From Bacteroidales bacterium (GTDB taxonomy: Bacteria > Bacteroidota > Bacteroidia > Bacteroidales > F082), in the NCBI GenBank assembly GCA_017549805.1, contig JAFYNJ010000007.1, forward strand, positions 1 to 64,000: a DNA stretch of 64,000 nt. The letters are read 5' to 3'. How positions within the stretch are numbered: the stretch's first letter is position 1; the number at the start of each line of letters is the position of its first letter. The notes beneath the pieces were generated by a model, which saw only the letters and a list, made by a program, of their open reading frames with translations, was not told where the DNA came from and did not search any database. Of the stretch, positions 32,282 to 40,662 are shown piece by piece. The position numbers were made by a program, and so were the translations under genes.

Positions 32282-34549
32282 ATGTTCGAAATCATCCGTA
32301 AAGAGACTTTCGCCGCGGAAACCTACCTGATGGACGTCGCGGCGCCACGTATCGCACATTCCGCATTGCCGGGACAATTCCTGATTGTTAAAATGGAAGA
32401 GAATTCCGAGCGAATTCCGCTTACCATCAGCGACTATCATCGTGAGAAGGGCTATGTTACCATCGTTTTCAAGGCCATCGGCGAGTCCACCCGAAAAATG
32501 GCAGAATACAAGGTCGGCGACCGGTTCGCCGATGTGGTGGGTCCCTTGGGAAAGCCCTCGGAGTTTGTCAACATGACCGCCGAAGAGCTCCGTAAGCGCA
32601 GCTTCGTCTTCATCGGAGGGGGTGTAGGCATCGCGCCCATCTATCCGCAGGTGAAATGGCTCTACGAGCATGGCTGCATGTCGGACTGCATCATCGGCGC
32701 CCGCACCAAGGACCTCCTGATTTTTGAACAGGAGCTTTCGAGCGTGTGCAACCTGTATGTCACCTCCGACGATGGCTCCACGGGTCGCAAGGGTTTGGTA
32801 ACCGATGTCTTGCGTCAACTCGTGGCCAGCGGAAAGAAATATGACGAGGCCGTGGCCATCGGACCGATGATCATGATGAAGTTCGCCACCAAGACCTGCG
32901 AGGAACTGGGCATCCGCTGCACGGTGTCGCTCAACTCGATCATGGTGGACGGCACGGGCATGTGCGGCGCCTGCCGTGTGAGCATCGCGGGCAAGACCAA
33001 GTTCACCTGCATCGACGGTCCTGAGTTCTTGGGCAGTGAAGTGGACTTCGACGGTGCCATGAAACGCCAAGCCATGTACAACAACGTGGTGACTCGTAAA
33101 CAGCTTGAGGCTGAGGAAAAAGCCGAAGGCCATCAGTGCCATATCGGTGGTATCTCGGAAGAAACATTTGATAAAAAACATAGGGTTCCCGTTCCAGAAC
33201 AGGATCCCAAGGTGCGTGCCCATAACTTCGATGAGGTATGCCTCGGCTATTCGGCCGACATGGCCATCATGGAGGCGCAACGTTGTCTCAACTGCAAGAA
33301 GCCGCAGTGTGTGGAGCATTGCCCCGTCAACGTCAACATCCCGGGCTTTATCGCCCGCGTAGCAAAAGGCGACTTCGAAGGTGCCGCTGGCGTCATCAGC
33401 TGCGATTCTGCACTGCCAGCCGTATGTGGCCGTGTGTGTCCGCAAGAGACGCAATGCGAAGGCAGCTGCGTCATGGGCAAGAAGTTCGAACCCATCGCCA
33501 TCGGCAAGCTGGAACGTTTTGTGGGCGACTATGCCATCGAGCATGACCTGCATTTCGATAATCCGGGCTTGAAGAATGGTCATAAGGTGGCCATCATCGG
33601 CAGTGGTCCTTCAGGCTTGACCTGTGCCAAGGACTTGCTGGCCATGGGTTATGACGTCACCATCTTCGAAGCCTTGCATGAGCTGGGCGGTGTGCTGGTG
33701 TATGGCATTCCTTCCTTCCGTCTGCCGAAGGATACCGTGGTGAAGAAAGAGGTGGAGAGCGTGCGTCGCTTGGGAGCCAAGTTCGAGAAGGACGTGGTCA
33801 TCGGCCGCACCATCACCATCGACGAGCTGATGCACCGCGAGGGCTTCGAAGCCGTGTTTGTAGGTTCCGGCGCCGGTTTCCCGATGATGCTCAACGTGCC
33901 GGGCGAGAACCTCTGCGGTGTGGTCTCGGCCAACGAGTTCCTGACTCGTAACAACTTGCTCTTCGCCTATAAGGAAGGCTATGAAACCCCGAACTACGTC
34001 GGCAAGAAGGTCGCTGTGGTGGGCGGTGGCAATGTGGCTATGGATGCTGCGCGTACCGCCTTGCGTCTTGGTGCCGAGGTGCATATCGTGTATCGTCGTT
34101 CCGAAGCCGAACTTCCTGCCCGAGTGGAGGAGGTGCATCATGCCAAGGAAGAAGGCGTGCTCTTCGACTTGCTCACGGCTCCCGTGGAAGTGCTGGGTGA
34201 TGAAAACGGCTGGGTGAAAGGCTTCAAGTGCGTCCGCTGTGAACTGGGCGAGCCCGATGCTTCGGGTCGTCGCAGCCCGGTGCCGGTGCCAGGATCGGAA
34301 TTCGTCCTCGACGTGGATATGATCATTATGGCATTGGGTACCTCGCCGAACCCGTTGATCGGCAGCACCACGCGCAACCTCGACTTGAACCGCAAGGGTT
34401 GCATCGTGGTCGATGAGATGGGCGCCACCTCGCGTCCGGGCATCTTTGCCGGCGGCGACGCGGTCAGCGGTGCCGCCACGGTCATCCTCGCCATGGGTGC
34501 CGGCAAGAAAGCCGCAAAAGCCATTGACGAGTACATCAAGAGACAATGA
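32282..34549 (+). CDS. Fused NfnAB-type NADH-dependent ferredoxin:NADP oxidoreductase (SudAB/GltD-like)
   Basis: 755 residues. N-terminal half (1-280) is a ferredoxin-NADP-reductase/PyrK-like domain with FAD- and NAD-binding stretches (RIPLTISDYHREKG, FIGGGVGIAPIYPQ) and a [2Fe-2S] site (GMCGACRVS). C-terminal half (about 310-755) is GltD-like with two [4Fe-4S] motifs (CLNCKKPQCVEHCP and CGRVCPQETQCEGSC), FAD site (IIGSGPSGLTCAKDL) and NADPH site (VVGGGNVAMDAAR). The two-subunit Nfn enzyme of anaerobes bifurcates electrons between NADPH, NAD and ferredoxin; here both are one polypeptide. Glutamate synthase beta function is unlikely because no GltB-like gene is adjacent. Confidence 0.88.
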   Translation: MFEIIRKETFAAETYLMDVAAPRIAHSALPGQFLIVKMEENSERIPLTISDYHREKGYVTIVFKAIGESTRKMAEYKVGDRFADVVGPLGKPSEFVNMTAEELRKRSFVFIGGGVGIAPIYPQVKWLYEHGCMSDCIIGARTKDLLIFEQELSSVCNLYVTSDDGSTGRKGLVTDVLRQLVASGKKYDEAVAIGPMIMMKFATKTCEELGIRCTVSLNSIMVDGTGMCGACRVSIAGKTKFTCIDGPEFLGSEVDFDGAMKRQAMYNNVVTRKQLEAEEKAEGHQCHIGGISEETFDKKHRVPVPEQDPKVRAHNFDEVCLGYSADMAIMEAQRCLNCKKPQCVEHCPVNVNIPGFIARVAKGDFEGAAGVISCDSALPAVCGRVCPQETQCEGSCVMGKKFEPIAIGKLERFVGDYAIEHDLHFDNPGLKNGHKVAIIGSGPSGLTCAKDLLAMGYDVTIFEALHELGGVLVYGIPSFRLPKDTVVKKEVESVRRLGAKFEKDVVIGRTITIDELMHREGFEAVFVGSGAGFPMMLNVPGENLCGVVSANEFLTRNNLLFAYKEGYETPNYVGKKVAVVGGGNVAMDAARTALRLGAEVHIVYRRSEAELPARVEEVHHAKEEGVLFDLLTAPVEVLGDENGWVKGFKCVRCELGEPDASGRRSPVPVPGSEFVLDVDMIIMALGTSPNPLIGSTTRNLDLNRKGCIVVDEMGATSRPGIFAGGDAVSGAATVILAMGAGKKAAKAIDEYIKRQ

Positions 34550-34550
34550 A

Positions 34551-34633
34551 TAGATAAGAGATAAAAGATAAGAGATAAGAGTTAATTATAGTTCACTTTA
34601 AACTTTTATCTTTTATCTCATATCTTTTATCTC
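34551..34633. repeat. GATAAGA/TTATCTT inverted tandem repeats between convergent genes
   Basis: Left arm (34551-34581) is GATAAGAGATAAAAGATAAG-type tandem units starting two bases after the upstream stop; right arm (34603-34633) is the complementary TTTTATC units. They form a long A/U-rich hairpin between converging genes. The right arm runs into the last seven codons of the minus-strand gene. Confidence 0.8.
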
Positions 34634-34918
34634 AACATAAAAAACTGTCGGATCGTCCTCTTCGCAGAACGACTCATCCGTATAGTATTGTCCCGGCTTG
34701 TTGTCGTCGGTGAATAGTTTCAACACCACCTTCTTGAAGGGGATGGGCTTTCCTTCGTTGCTATAGCGTTCAATATCTTGTTTTGTCAGTCCCTCGATTT
34801 CCATCATTTTTAGCATCATGGCAAGGTCGAGGTTGACGTTGAGCAGTTCCTGTTTCCACTCAATGCTGATGACTGCAGTGGTGTAGAGCTTGAAATTTTT
34901 GACTTCAACGGTCTTCAT
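34613..34918 (-). CDS. Hypothetical 101-residue protein
   Basis: Mixed alpha/beta cytoplasmic protein, no signal peptide. MKTVEVKNFKLYTTAVISIEW start, helix LDLAMMLKMMEIEGLTKQD in the middle, acidic segment YYTDESFCEEDDPTVF near the end. No family recognised. Preceded by a -7 box (CATCTTTG) in a compact divergent promoter. The last residues (EIKDMR) are encoded by the intergenic repeat, so the C-terminus has probably been rewritten by it. Confidence 0.7.
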   Translation of the reverse strand: MKTVEVKNFKLYTTAVISIEWKQELLNVNLDLAMMLKMMEIEGLTKQDIERYSNEGKPIPFKKVVLKLFTDDNKPGQYYTDESFCEEDDPTVFYVEIKDMR

Positions 34919-34946
34919 CTTGTTCTCTTATTTTTGGAATTTACTG

Positions 34947-34973
34947 CAAAGATGAAAAAAATTTGTAATTTTG
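34947..34973. promoter_or_regulatory. Compact divergent promoters (hypothetical gene / MORN protein gene)
   Basis: Minus-strand -7 CATCTTTG (34947-34954) and plus-strand -7 TAATTTTG (34966-34973) separated by exactly 11 bp. A CTG (34944-34946) stands 19 bp before the plus box as a weak -33. Same geometry as at 4767 and 41999. Confidence 0.6.
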
Positions 34974-34994
34974 ACACCTCTAATACATGATATT

Positions 34995-35834
34995 ATGAAA
35001 AGGAATTTGATGATGCTGGCTGCGGCACTGCTTTTATCCATCATGGCTGTGGCCCAAAATGTAGAAACCTTGGATGTCTCCAAGGAAAAGAACGGACATT
35101 ATTCGCGTCAACATGGCGAAGTGATCATCGAGGGAGAAGTGTTGAACGGCCAGAAAGTCGGTACTTGGTATGAGATTTTTGCTAACAAGCAGTTGATCCA
35201 TAAGGTAATCCAGTATAACAAGGGGTTGAAGAACGGTGTTTGCTTGGAAATCGACGAAACGGGTGCCGTGCTGAAGAAGAGCGAGTATGTCGGCGACAAA
35301 CTGAACGGAGCTTCTTATAATTGGTATCGTGGAGGCCGCCTTTCAGGCAAAAACACCTACAAGAACGATGTGCTGGACGGTGAGCAGATCCAATGCTATG
35401 AACAAGGCAACAACAGGGAGATTGCCAACTACAAGAATGGTGTCCGCGATGGTATGACCACTTGGTTCGACCAAAGCGGCAACAAGGTGATGACCATCGA
35501 ATACAAAGGAGGTATTTTCGATGGGAAACAAGAAACATTCTATAAGACGGGCGGCGTGAAAACCTCGAAAACCTTTAAGAACAATGTCCAAGAAGGTGTA
35601 GCATACGAATACTACGAAGGTGGTTCCTTGAAGTCGGAAACCAATTACAAGAACGGCAAGGTTTCAGGCAAGGTCAAGACCTATAAGGATATGAATCCTT
35701 ACAATGAAGCGAAGGCAAAAGAAAAAGCGGAGAAAGAGAAGGAACTGAAGAAGGATTTCCAGAAGGATGTGAAGCCTGAAATCAAAGACGTAAAAGACCT
35801 CAAAGATCTTAATAAGGGGATTAAAAAAGGATAA
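34995..35834 (+). CDS. Exported MORN-repeat protein (YwqK-like)
   Basis: 279 residues from ATG 34995. Signal peptide (MMLAAALLLSIMAVAQ), then at least seven MORN_2-type repeats (units such as GKNTYKNDVLDGEQI, EYKGGIFDGKQETFY, NYKNGKVSGKVKTY), then a Lys/Glu-rich charged tail (from about 240). Databases call such proteins YwqK family antitoxins, but the signal peptide and lack of a toxin partner do not support that role here. Likely a periplasmic or surface scaffold. The next gene starts 13 bases later. Confidence 0.82.
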   Translation: MKRNLMMLAAALLLSIMAVAQNVETLDVSKEKNGHYSRQHGEVIIEGEVLNGQKVGTWYEIFANKQLIHKVIQYNKGLKNGVCLEIDETGAVLKKSEYVGDKLNGASYNWYRGGRLSGKNTYKNDVLDGEQIQCYEQGNNREIANYKNGVRDGMTTWFDQSGNKVMTIEYKGGIFDGKQETFYKTGGVKTSKTFKNNVQEGVAYEYYEGGSLKSETNYKNGKVSGKVKTYKDMNPYNEAKAKEKAEKEKELKKDFQKDVKPEIKDVKDLKDLNKGIKKG

Positions 35835-35847
35835 CTGGGTGTGATCG

Positions 35848-37755
35848 ATGAGAATCCGTTCATTCATTCTTGTTTGGCTGATTCTATTGTCCTGCCATGC
35901 TTTTTCCCAGGACACCATCACCTTGGATGCAATCAACGTCTCGGCAGACCGTTATGCCGTTGAAGCCTTGAATCCTTTGGTGATGAAGAAGGTGGATTCT
36001 TTGATCTTAGAGACCAAAAGCACTTCGACACTCTCTGAGCTTTTGATCCAGCACAGTCCGGTTTTCATAAAGACATACGGTCCGGGTGGCGTGTCCACCG
36101 CCTCGTTTCGAGGCACGACGGCAAGCCACACCTTGGTGCTTTGGAACGGTTTTCAGCTCAACGCCCCAACCTTGGGCCAAGTCGATTTCAGCACCATCCC
36201 CGTTTTTTTGGCTGACGACATCGACCTGAAATGGGGAAGTGGCACCTCTAACAATAGCGGCGGCCTTGGCGGATCGGTGAACATTGGCAACCAGACAGGT
36301 TTCGGCAAGGGTTTGATTTTGGACCTGAAGCAGACTTACGGAAGTTTCAACACCCTTGGCAGTTTCGTTACGGCAGGCTATTGCGGCAATAGGATATCCT
36401 TTCGTGTGAAGGCTTATCGCAATTCCTCCGACAACGACTTCGAATACTATAATCATGCGGTGTTGCCTCCCCGTACGATGCGTCAACACAACGCGGATTT
36501 CGTGGATTATGGTGTCATGCCTGAAATGAGTGTGCTGTTCAAGCATGGCGTTCTCTCCGCTTCATCGTGGAACCAGTGGAACAACCGAAACCTTCCCCAA
36601 GCCATGCCCAATATCCTTAAGGGTACTGAAGAATGGACAAATGACAATTTTTCTAGGAATTTCCTTTCCTACAAGCTGTTTTGGGGCACGGGCAGCGCCC
36701 AGCTGAAATCGGCCGTCTTTGTGGAAAACCAGCGCTATTTCCTGCTTACGCATGCGTCGAACGACTCGGTTGTCACTCAGATCAACTCTGACAACAAGGC
36801 TTTGATCCTGCATCAGATTGCCGATATGGAGCAACAACTCTCTGCGGCATGGAAACTGAAAGCCAAGTTGCAATGGGACAGGGAAAGGGTGAATTCAAAC
36901 AATTATCAGGATACGAAACGCCGCGACATGGTTTCTGCCTATGCGGCCGTCGAGGGTAACCCGGTGGAGAATGCCGATCTCAGTTTGACAGCGCGTTACG
37001 ACATCGTTGACGGAAAGTCGATGGGATTGTTTCCGACGGCTACGTTTTCTTACCATTTCCAGAAGGGTTTTGGCTTGACGATGGGCTATAGCCACAACTA
37101 CAGGAATCCCTCGCTCAACGACTTGTATTGGTATCCCGGCGGCAATCCCGACCTCTTGCCTGAAAATGGCCGTACGGTGGATGTGGCCTTCAGCTACAAC
37201 AGGAATAAAGGGGGATGGAAGGTGGATCTCCGTACGGGAGCCTACGCCTCGAAGGTGAGGAACTGGATCCAGTGGGTGCCGACTTCCTACCGATTCTGGG
37301 TGCCTCAAAACGTGGCGATGGTCTTTGCGCGAGGCATCGAGAACCATGTCGATTTGAACTACGCCAAAGGCGACTGGAAGGCGAGTCTGTCGGGCAATTA
37401 TGTCTTTACCTTTACCACCGACGAAAGTGAGAATGCCCAGCAATATGGCATTTTGGGAAAACAACTGATCTATATCCCGAGGCATCACGGTAATCTTTTC
37501 GCCGATATCCGATGGACAACATGGGATCTCAGCTACACTATGGAGGTTACAGGCTGTCGCAACACCTCATACGCCAATTCCACGCTCTTCGATCTGCCAT
37601 CCTACGTCTTGCATCATCTGTCATTGGGCAAGCAGTGGAACAAGTTCCGTGTCGAGTTGCGCTGTAACAACATCACTGACAAGGACTATGAAAACGTGCT
37701 TTGGCGCCCTATGCCAGGACGGAGTTTCGAGGTGATGGTGAATTATCGGTATTAG
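35848..37755 (+). CDS. TonB-dependent outer-membrane receptor, BtuB-like
   Basis: 635 residues. Signal peptide (IRSFILVWLILLSCHAFS), plug domain (about 25-145: TLSELLIQHSPVFIKTYG, FRGTTASHTLVLWNG, GGLGGSVNIGNQ) and a 22-strand-type barrel ending in aromatic FEVMVNYRY. Of the size of vitamin B12 or siderophore receptors and smaller than SusC. No SusD partner and no N-terminal carboxypeptidase-like domain. Substrate unknown; cobalamin-type cargo is suggested only by length and by plug similarity. No riboswitch was recognised upstream. Confidence 0.85.
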   Translation: MRIRSFILVWLILLSCHAFSQDTITLDAINVSADRYAVEALNPLVMKKVDSLILETKSTSTLSELLIQHSPVFIKTYGPGGVSTASFRGTTASHTLVLWNGFQLNAPTLGQVDFSTIPVFLADDIDLKWGSGTSNNSGGLGGSVNIGNQTGFGKGLILDLKQTYGSFNTLGSFVTAGYCGNRISFRVKAYRNSSDNDFEYYNHAVLPPRTMRQHNADFVDYGVMPEMSVLFKHGVLSASSWNQWNNRNLPQAMPNILKGTEEWTNDNFSRNFLSYKLFWGTGSAQLKSAVFVENQRYFLLTHASNDSVVTQINSDNKALILHQIADMEQQLSAAWKLKAKLQWDRERVNSNNYQDTKRRDMVSAYAAVEGNPVENADLSLTARYDIVDGKSMGLFPTATFSYHFQKGFGLTMGYSHNYRNPSLNDLYWYPGGNPDLLPENGRTVDVAFSYNRNKGGWKVDLRTGAYASKVRNWIQWVPTSYRFWVPQNVAMVFARGIENHVDLNYAKGDWKASLSGNYVFTFTTDESENAQQYGILGKQLIYIPRHHGNLFADIRWTTWDLSYTMEVTGCRNTSYANSTLFDLPSYVLHHLSLGKQWNKFRVELRCNNITDKDYENVLWRPMPGRSFEVMVNYRY

Positions 37756-37776
37756 TATTTTGAAAAAATTTTTTAA

Positions 37777-37784
37777 TAAATTTG
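37777..37784 (+). promoter_or_regulatory. -7 box upstream of the secreted-protein pair
   Basis: TAAATTTG, 28 bases before ATG 37813. A TTTG occurs 14 bp upstream, closer than usual, so the call is weak. Confidence 0.4.
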
Positions 37785-37812
37785 CTGTCAAATCTCCTAA
37801 AAGCATTTGAAT

Positions 37813-39234
37813 ATGAGAAAAAGTATTTTACTATGTACAATGCTATGTGCAATGGCCATGGCATCGTGGGCGCAAATTCCGCCCATTTCGCACATCGATG
37901 CGAACAATGTGCGGGGAATCGTTCTTGGCAATGGAACTGCTTATATCAGGGTTGATTACCATGAGAACGAACCCAATCCATGTCCGACTTGGGAGGTGCC
38001 TGCCGGAAGTGGCAAAAGCACCATATTTCAGAAAGCGCTGTGGTTTGGTGGCCTTGATGCCAGCGATAGCCTCCATTTGGCTGCGATGCGCTATGGACAG
38101 GGGTCCGATTTGAACGGAGGCCTGGATTATTGGGCCGGTCCTTTGAAGACAACCGACGCTACCCTTGACCAAATGACCGCTTTGAAGTATCATCATATAT
38201 GGAGCTTGACTCGTGCCGAGATTGAACAGTTCATTGCCCATCATGGTGAATCCGGCTATGTGGCTCCTGAGGATATCCTCACGTGGCCTGCACACGGCGA
38301 AGGCGACTACGCCCATGACCTTGCTCCCTTTGTGGATGTGAACAACGACGGTCGCTATAATCCTGCTGATGGCGACTATCCCGACATCAAGGGCGACCAT
38401 TGCCTGTTCTTCATCTTCAACGACAGCTATGGTGAACACACCGAGTCGGGAGGTGGAAAACTTGGCCTTGAAGTCCATGCCATGGTGTATGCCTTCGATG
38501 CTCCCAATGACGAGGCGTTGAACAACACGGTGTTCACCAACTACAAGTTCTTCAACCGCTCCCAAAACAATTATCACAACACCTATTTGGGACTTTGGTA
38601 CGACTGGGATATTGGTTACGCCCGAAATGATTATGTGGGTTGCGACGTGAGACGCAATTCCTGCTTTGCCTATAATGGATATGCGATTGATGGAAATGGA
38701 GAACCTGAAGCGTATGGCGACAATCCTCCCGCCCAGGTTACAACCGTGTTGGCAGGCCCGGAAGGGTTGGGGATGACAGGGTTTATATATCACAACAATG
38801 ACAATTCTGTAATAGGCGATCCCAAATATGCTCCAGATTACTATTGGGAGTTGCAAGGCTGCTGGAAAGACGGTAGCCACATGCAGTATGGCGGCAATGG
38901 GTATCCTGGATCGTGGGGAACCGTCGGACCTGAGTGCAACTACATGTTTCCGGGCGACTCCGATCCCGATAACATCGGTACCCATGGCATCGCACCCAAT
39001 GACGGTTATAACACCGATGGCAAATATTGGACAGAGGAAGAGTCGGGAAATATGCCCGATGACCGTAGGGGTCTTGCTATGGTGGGTCCCTTTAGCTTTC
39101 CTGCCGGTGGTATGCAGGAACTGGATTTTGCTGAAATCACCGTATGGAAGAGTGGTGAAGGCTTGGCTCAAGATCGTATTGGCGAATTCGTCGATCATAT
39201 CACGGAGTTCTTCAACAATGGTATGTCGAAATAA
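37813..39234 (+). CDS. Secreted Bacteroidetes surface protein, unknown function
   Basis: 473 residues from ATG 37813 (a TTG lies two codons earlier). Signal peptide MRKSILLCTMLCAMAMASWA. The N-terminal block is typical of large T9SS-secreted Bacteroidetes proteins: HIDANNVRGIVLGNGTAY, WEVPAGSGKSTIFQKALWFGG, GGLDYWAGPL. Calcium-type loops follow (DVNNDGRYNPADGDYPDIKGD). No C-terminal sorting domain: it stops at FVDHITEFFNNGMSK, so either it is truncated relative to relatives or retained at the surface in another way. Twenty-seven bases separate it from the T9SS cargo gene. Confidence 0.75.
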   Translation: MRKSILLCTMLCAMAMASWAQIPPISHIDANNVRGIVLGNGTAYIRVDYHENEPNPCPTWEVPAGSGKSTIFQKALWFGGLDASDSLHLAAMRYGQGSDLNGGLDYWAGPLKTTDATLDQMTALKYHHIWSLTRAEIEQFIAHHGESGYVAPEDILTWPAHGEGDYAHDLAPFVDVNNDGRYNPADGDYPDIKGDHCLFFIFNDSYGEHTESGGGKLGLEVHAMVYAFDAPNDEALNNTVFTNYKFFNRSQNNYHNTYLGLWYDWDIGYARNDYVGCDVRRNSCFAYNGYAIDGNGEPEAYGDNPPAQVTTVLAGPEGLGMTGFIYHNNDNSVIGDPKYAPDYYWELQGCWKDGSHMQYGGNGYPGSWGTVGPECNYMFPGDSDPDNIGTHGIAPNDGYNTDGKYWTEEESGNMPDDRRGLAMVGPFSFPAGGMQELDFAEITVWKSGEGLAQDRIGEFVDHITEFFNNGMSK

Positions 39235-39261
39235 ATGGTTTAACGTAAAAATGATAACACA

Positions 39262-40662
39262 ATGAAAAAGATATATTTCATCATCATGCTCGTGTTGGCG
39301 GGTGTGTTTGCCCAAGCCCAAACCAGTGTTTGGGATGGCACCAGGCAGATATGGACCAATGGCTCTGGTACTCAGGACGATCCATACCTGATCGAGTCGG
39401 CATCTAATCTGGCTTTCCTCTCTTATATGGTGGGCAAGGCCTATGATACATACGGCCTGTATTTCAAGTTGACCACCGATATCGATTTAAACGGCAGCGA
39501 GGACTTGCAGTGGATTCCTATCGGCTTGTATAACAGGGCATACGATGAGGATGGTTGCGAAAGGAATGCTTGTCCTGTATTTGTATCCCGCGAGGATTTG
39601 GCTTTTAAAGGTCATTTTGATGGTGACAACCATAATATCTCCAATCTCTATGTTAATAAGGATCTGAATAACTATTCGGCAGGATTGTTCGGCTTTGTGG
39701 CATTTGATGCCGTGATTGAAAATGTGATTGTCACCAATGGTATTGTGAAAGGAGTCTATAGTGGTGGCATTGTAGGAACCTGCTGGGATTCCAGGGATTC
39801 CGTCTTGATATCACGTTGTTTGAACGGTGCCGATATTGAGGGCAGTAGGGCAGGAGGCATTGTTGGTAAGAGTGCCAATAAGGTTTACAATTGCAAAAAC
39901 ACGGGATGGGTTTACGGTAGAGTTGCTGCCGGCGGCATTGTGGGTGAATCTGTCAAGGAAGTGGTTGAATGTAGCAATTCAGGAAATATCATGGGTGACG
40001 GCTTTGTAGGAGGATTGATTGGAGGAGGACCGTCGTTAAGGACTTATATTGTTAATAATTGCTATAATACTGGTGATATATCATCTGCTGGTATTAATGT
40101 TCCCAACGGAGCCCCTGGGATAATAGGTGGTTTGGTCGGCCTTTCATATAAAAGTGGTACTATTACCAATTGTTACAACGTTGGAACTGTCTCTTGTTCT
40201 AATGAGGATTATGAGCCTGGAGCATTGGCTGGTCGGTTCGGTGAAATAATCACCAACAGCTATTACCTTAACACTTGTGGCGGCGTAGGCAACGATTCCG
40301 TAGATTGGTCCAAGACGGCTGACGAGATGCGTGATCCTGCTTTTGTAGATGTTCTCAACTTTGAGACCAACGTGTGGTGTGCCGATACCTTGAACAGCAA
40401 CGACGGATATCCTATCCTAGGCGCCAATAACCTTGAAGTGGAGGATGTCGTGGCGAAGCCGCTTGCGATGTATCCCAATCCTTCCCATGGACACTTTACC
40501 GTGGAAGGCACAGGATTCGTGGTCGTCATCAATGTGCTTGGACAACAGGTGCTTGCCCGTAGGATCGAAGGCCCGACAATGGTTGAACTTCCCCAAGGGG
40601 TTTATTTTGTCCGTTTGCAAAACGAGAACGAAGTGAGGACGGGCAAAATCGTGGTGAATTAA
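39262..40662 (+). CDS. T9SS-secreted GLUG-repeat protein
   Basis: 466 residues. Signal peptide MKKIYFIIMLVLAGVFAQA; central right-handed beta-helix made of GLUG-type repeats (AGLFGFVAF, GGIVGTCWD, GGIVGKSANK, GGIVGESVKE, GGLIGGGPS, GGLVGLSYKSG); C-terminal type A sorting domain (about 395-466) with PLAMYPNPSHGHFTVE, VINVLGQQV and GVYFVRLQNE...GKIVV. Predicted surface-displayed or secreted adhesin-like protein. Shows that this organism has the type IX secretion system although its machinery lies elsewhere. Stop overlaps the converging gene by 4 bases. Confidence 0.88.
   Translation: MKKIYFIIMLVLAGVFAQAQTSVWDGTRQIWTNGSGTQDDPYLIESASNLAFLSYMVGKAYDTYGLYFKLTTDIDLNGSEDLQWIPIGLYNRAYDEDGCERNACPVFVSREDLAFKGHFDGDNHNISNLYVNKDLNNYSAGLFGFVAFDAVIENVIVTNGIVKGVYSGGIVGTCWDSRDSVLISRCLNGADIEGSRAGGIVGKSANKVYNCKNTGWVYGRVAAGGIVGESVKEVVECSNSGNIMGDGFVGGLIGGGPSLRTYIVNNCYNTGDISSAGINVPNGAPGIIGGLVGLSYKSGTITNCYNVGTVSCSNEDYEPGALAGRFGEIITNSYYLNTCGGVGNDSVDWSKTADEMRDPAFVDVLNFETNVWCADTLNSNDGYPILGANNLEVEDVVAKPLAMYPNPSHGHFTVEGTGFVVVINVLGQQVLARRIEGPTMVELPQGVYFVRLQNENEVRTGKIVVN

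Noticed and set aside
32267-33583. 438-codon frame antisense to the NfnAB-type gene
   Set aside because: Arises from the high GC bias of the sense codons. The sense strand has complete Fe-S and flavin motifs.
34995-35834. Toxin-antitoxin assignment for the MORN protein
   Set aside because: It is exported and no toxin gene is adjacent; the antitoxin label comes from a database name for MORN_2 proteins.
37843-39321. 492-codon frame antisense to the secreted surface protein
   Set aside because: No signal, no motif, and the sense strand has a signal peptide and calcium loops.
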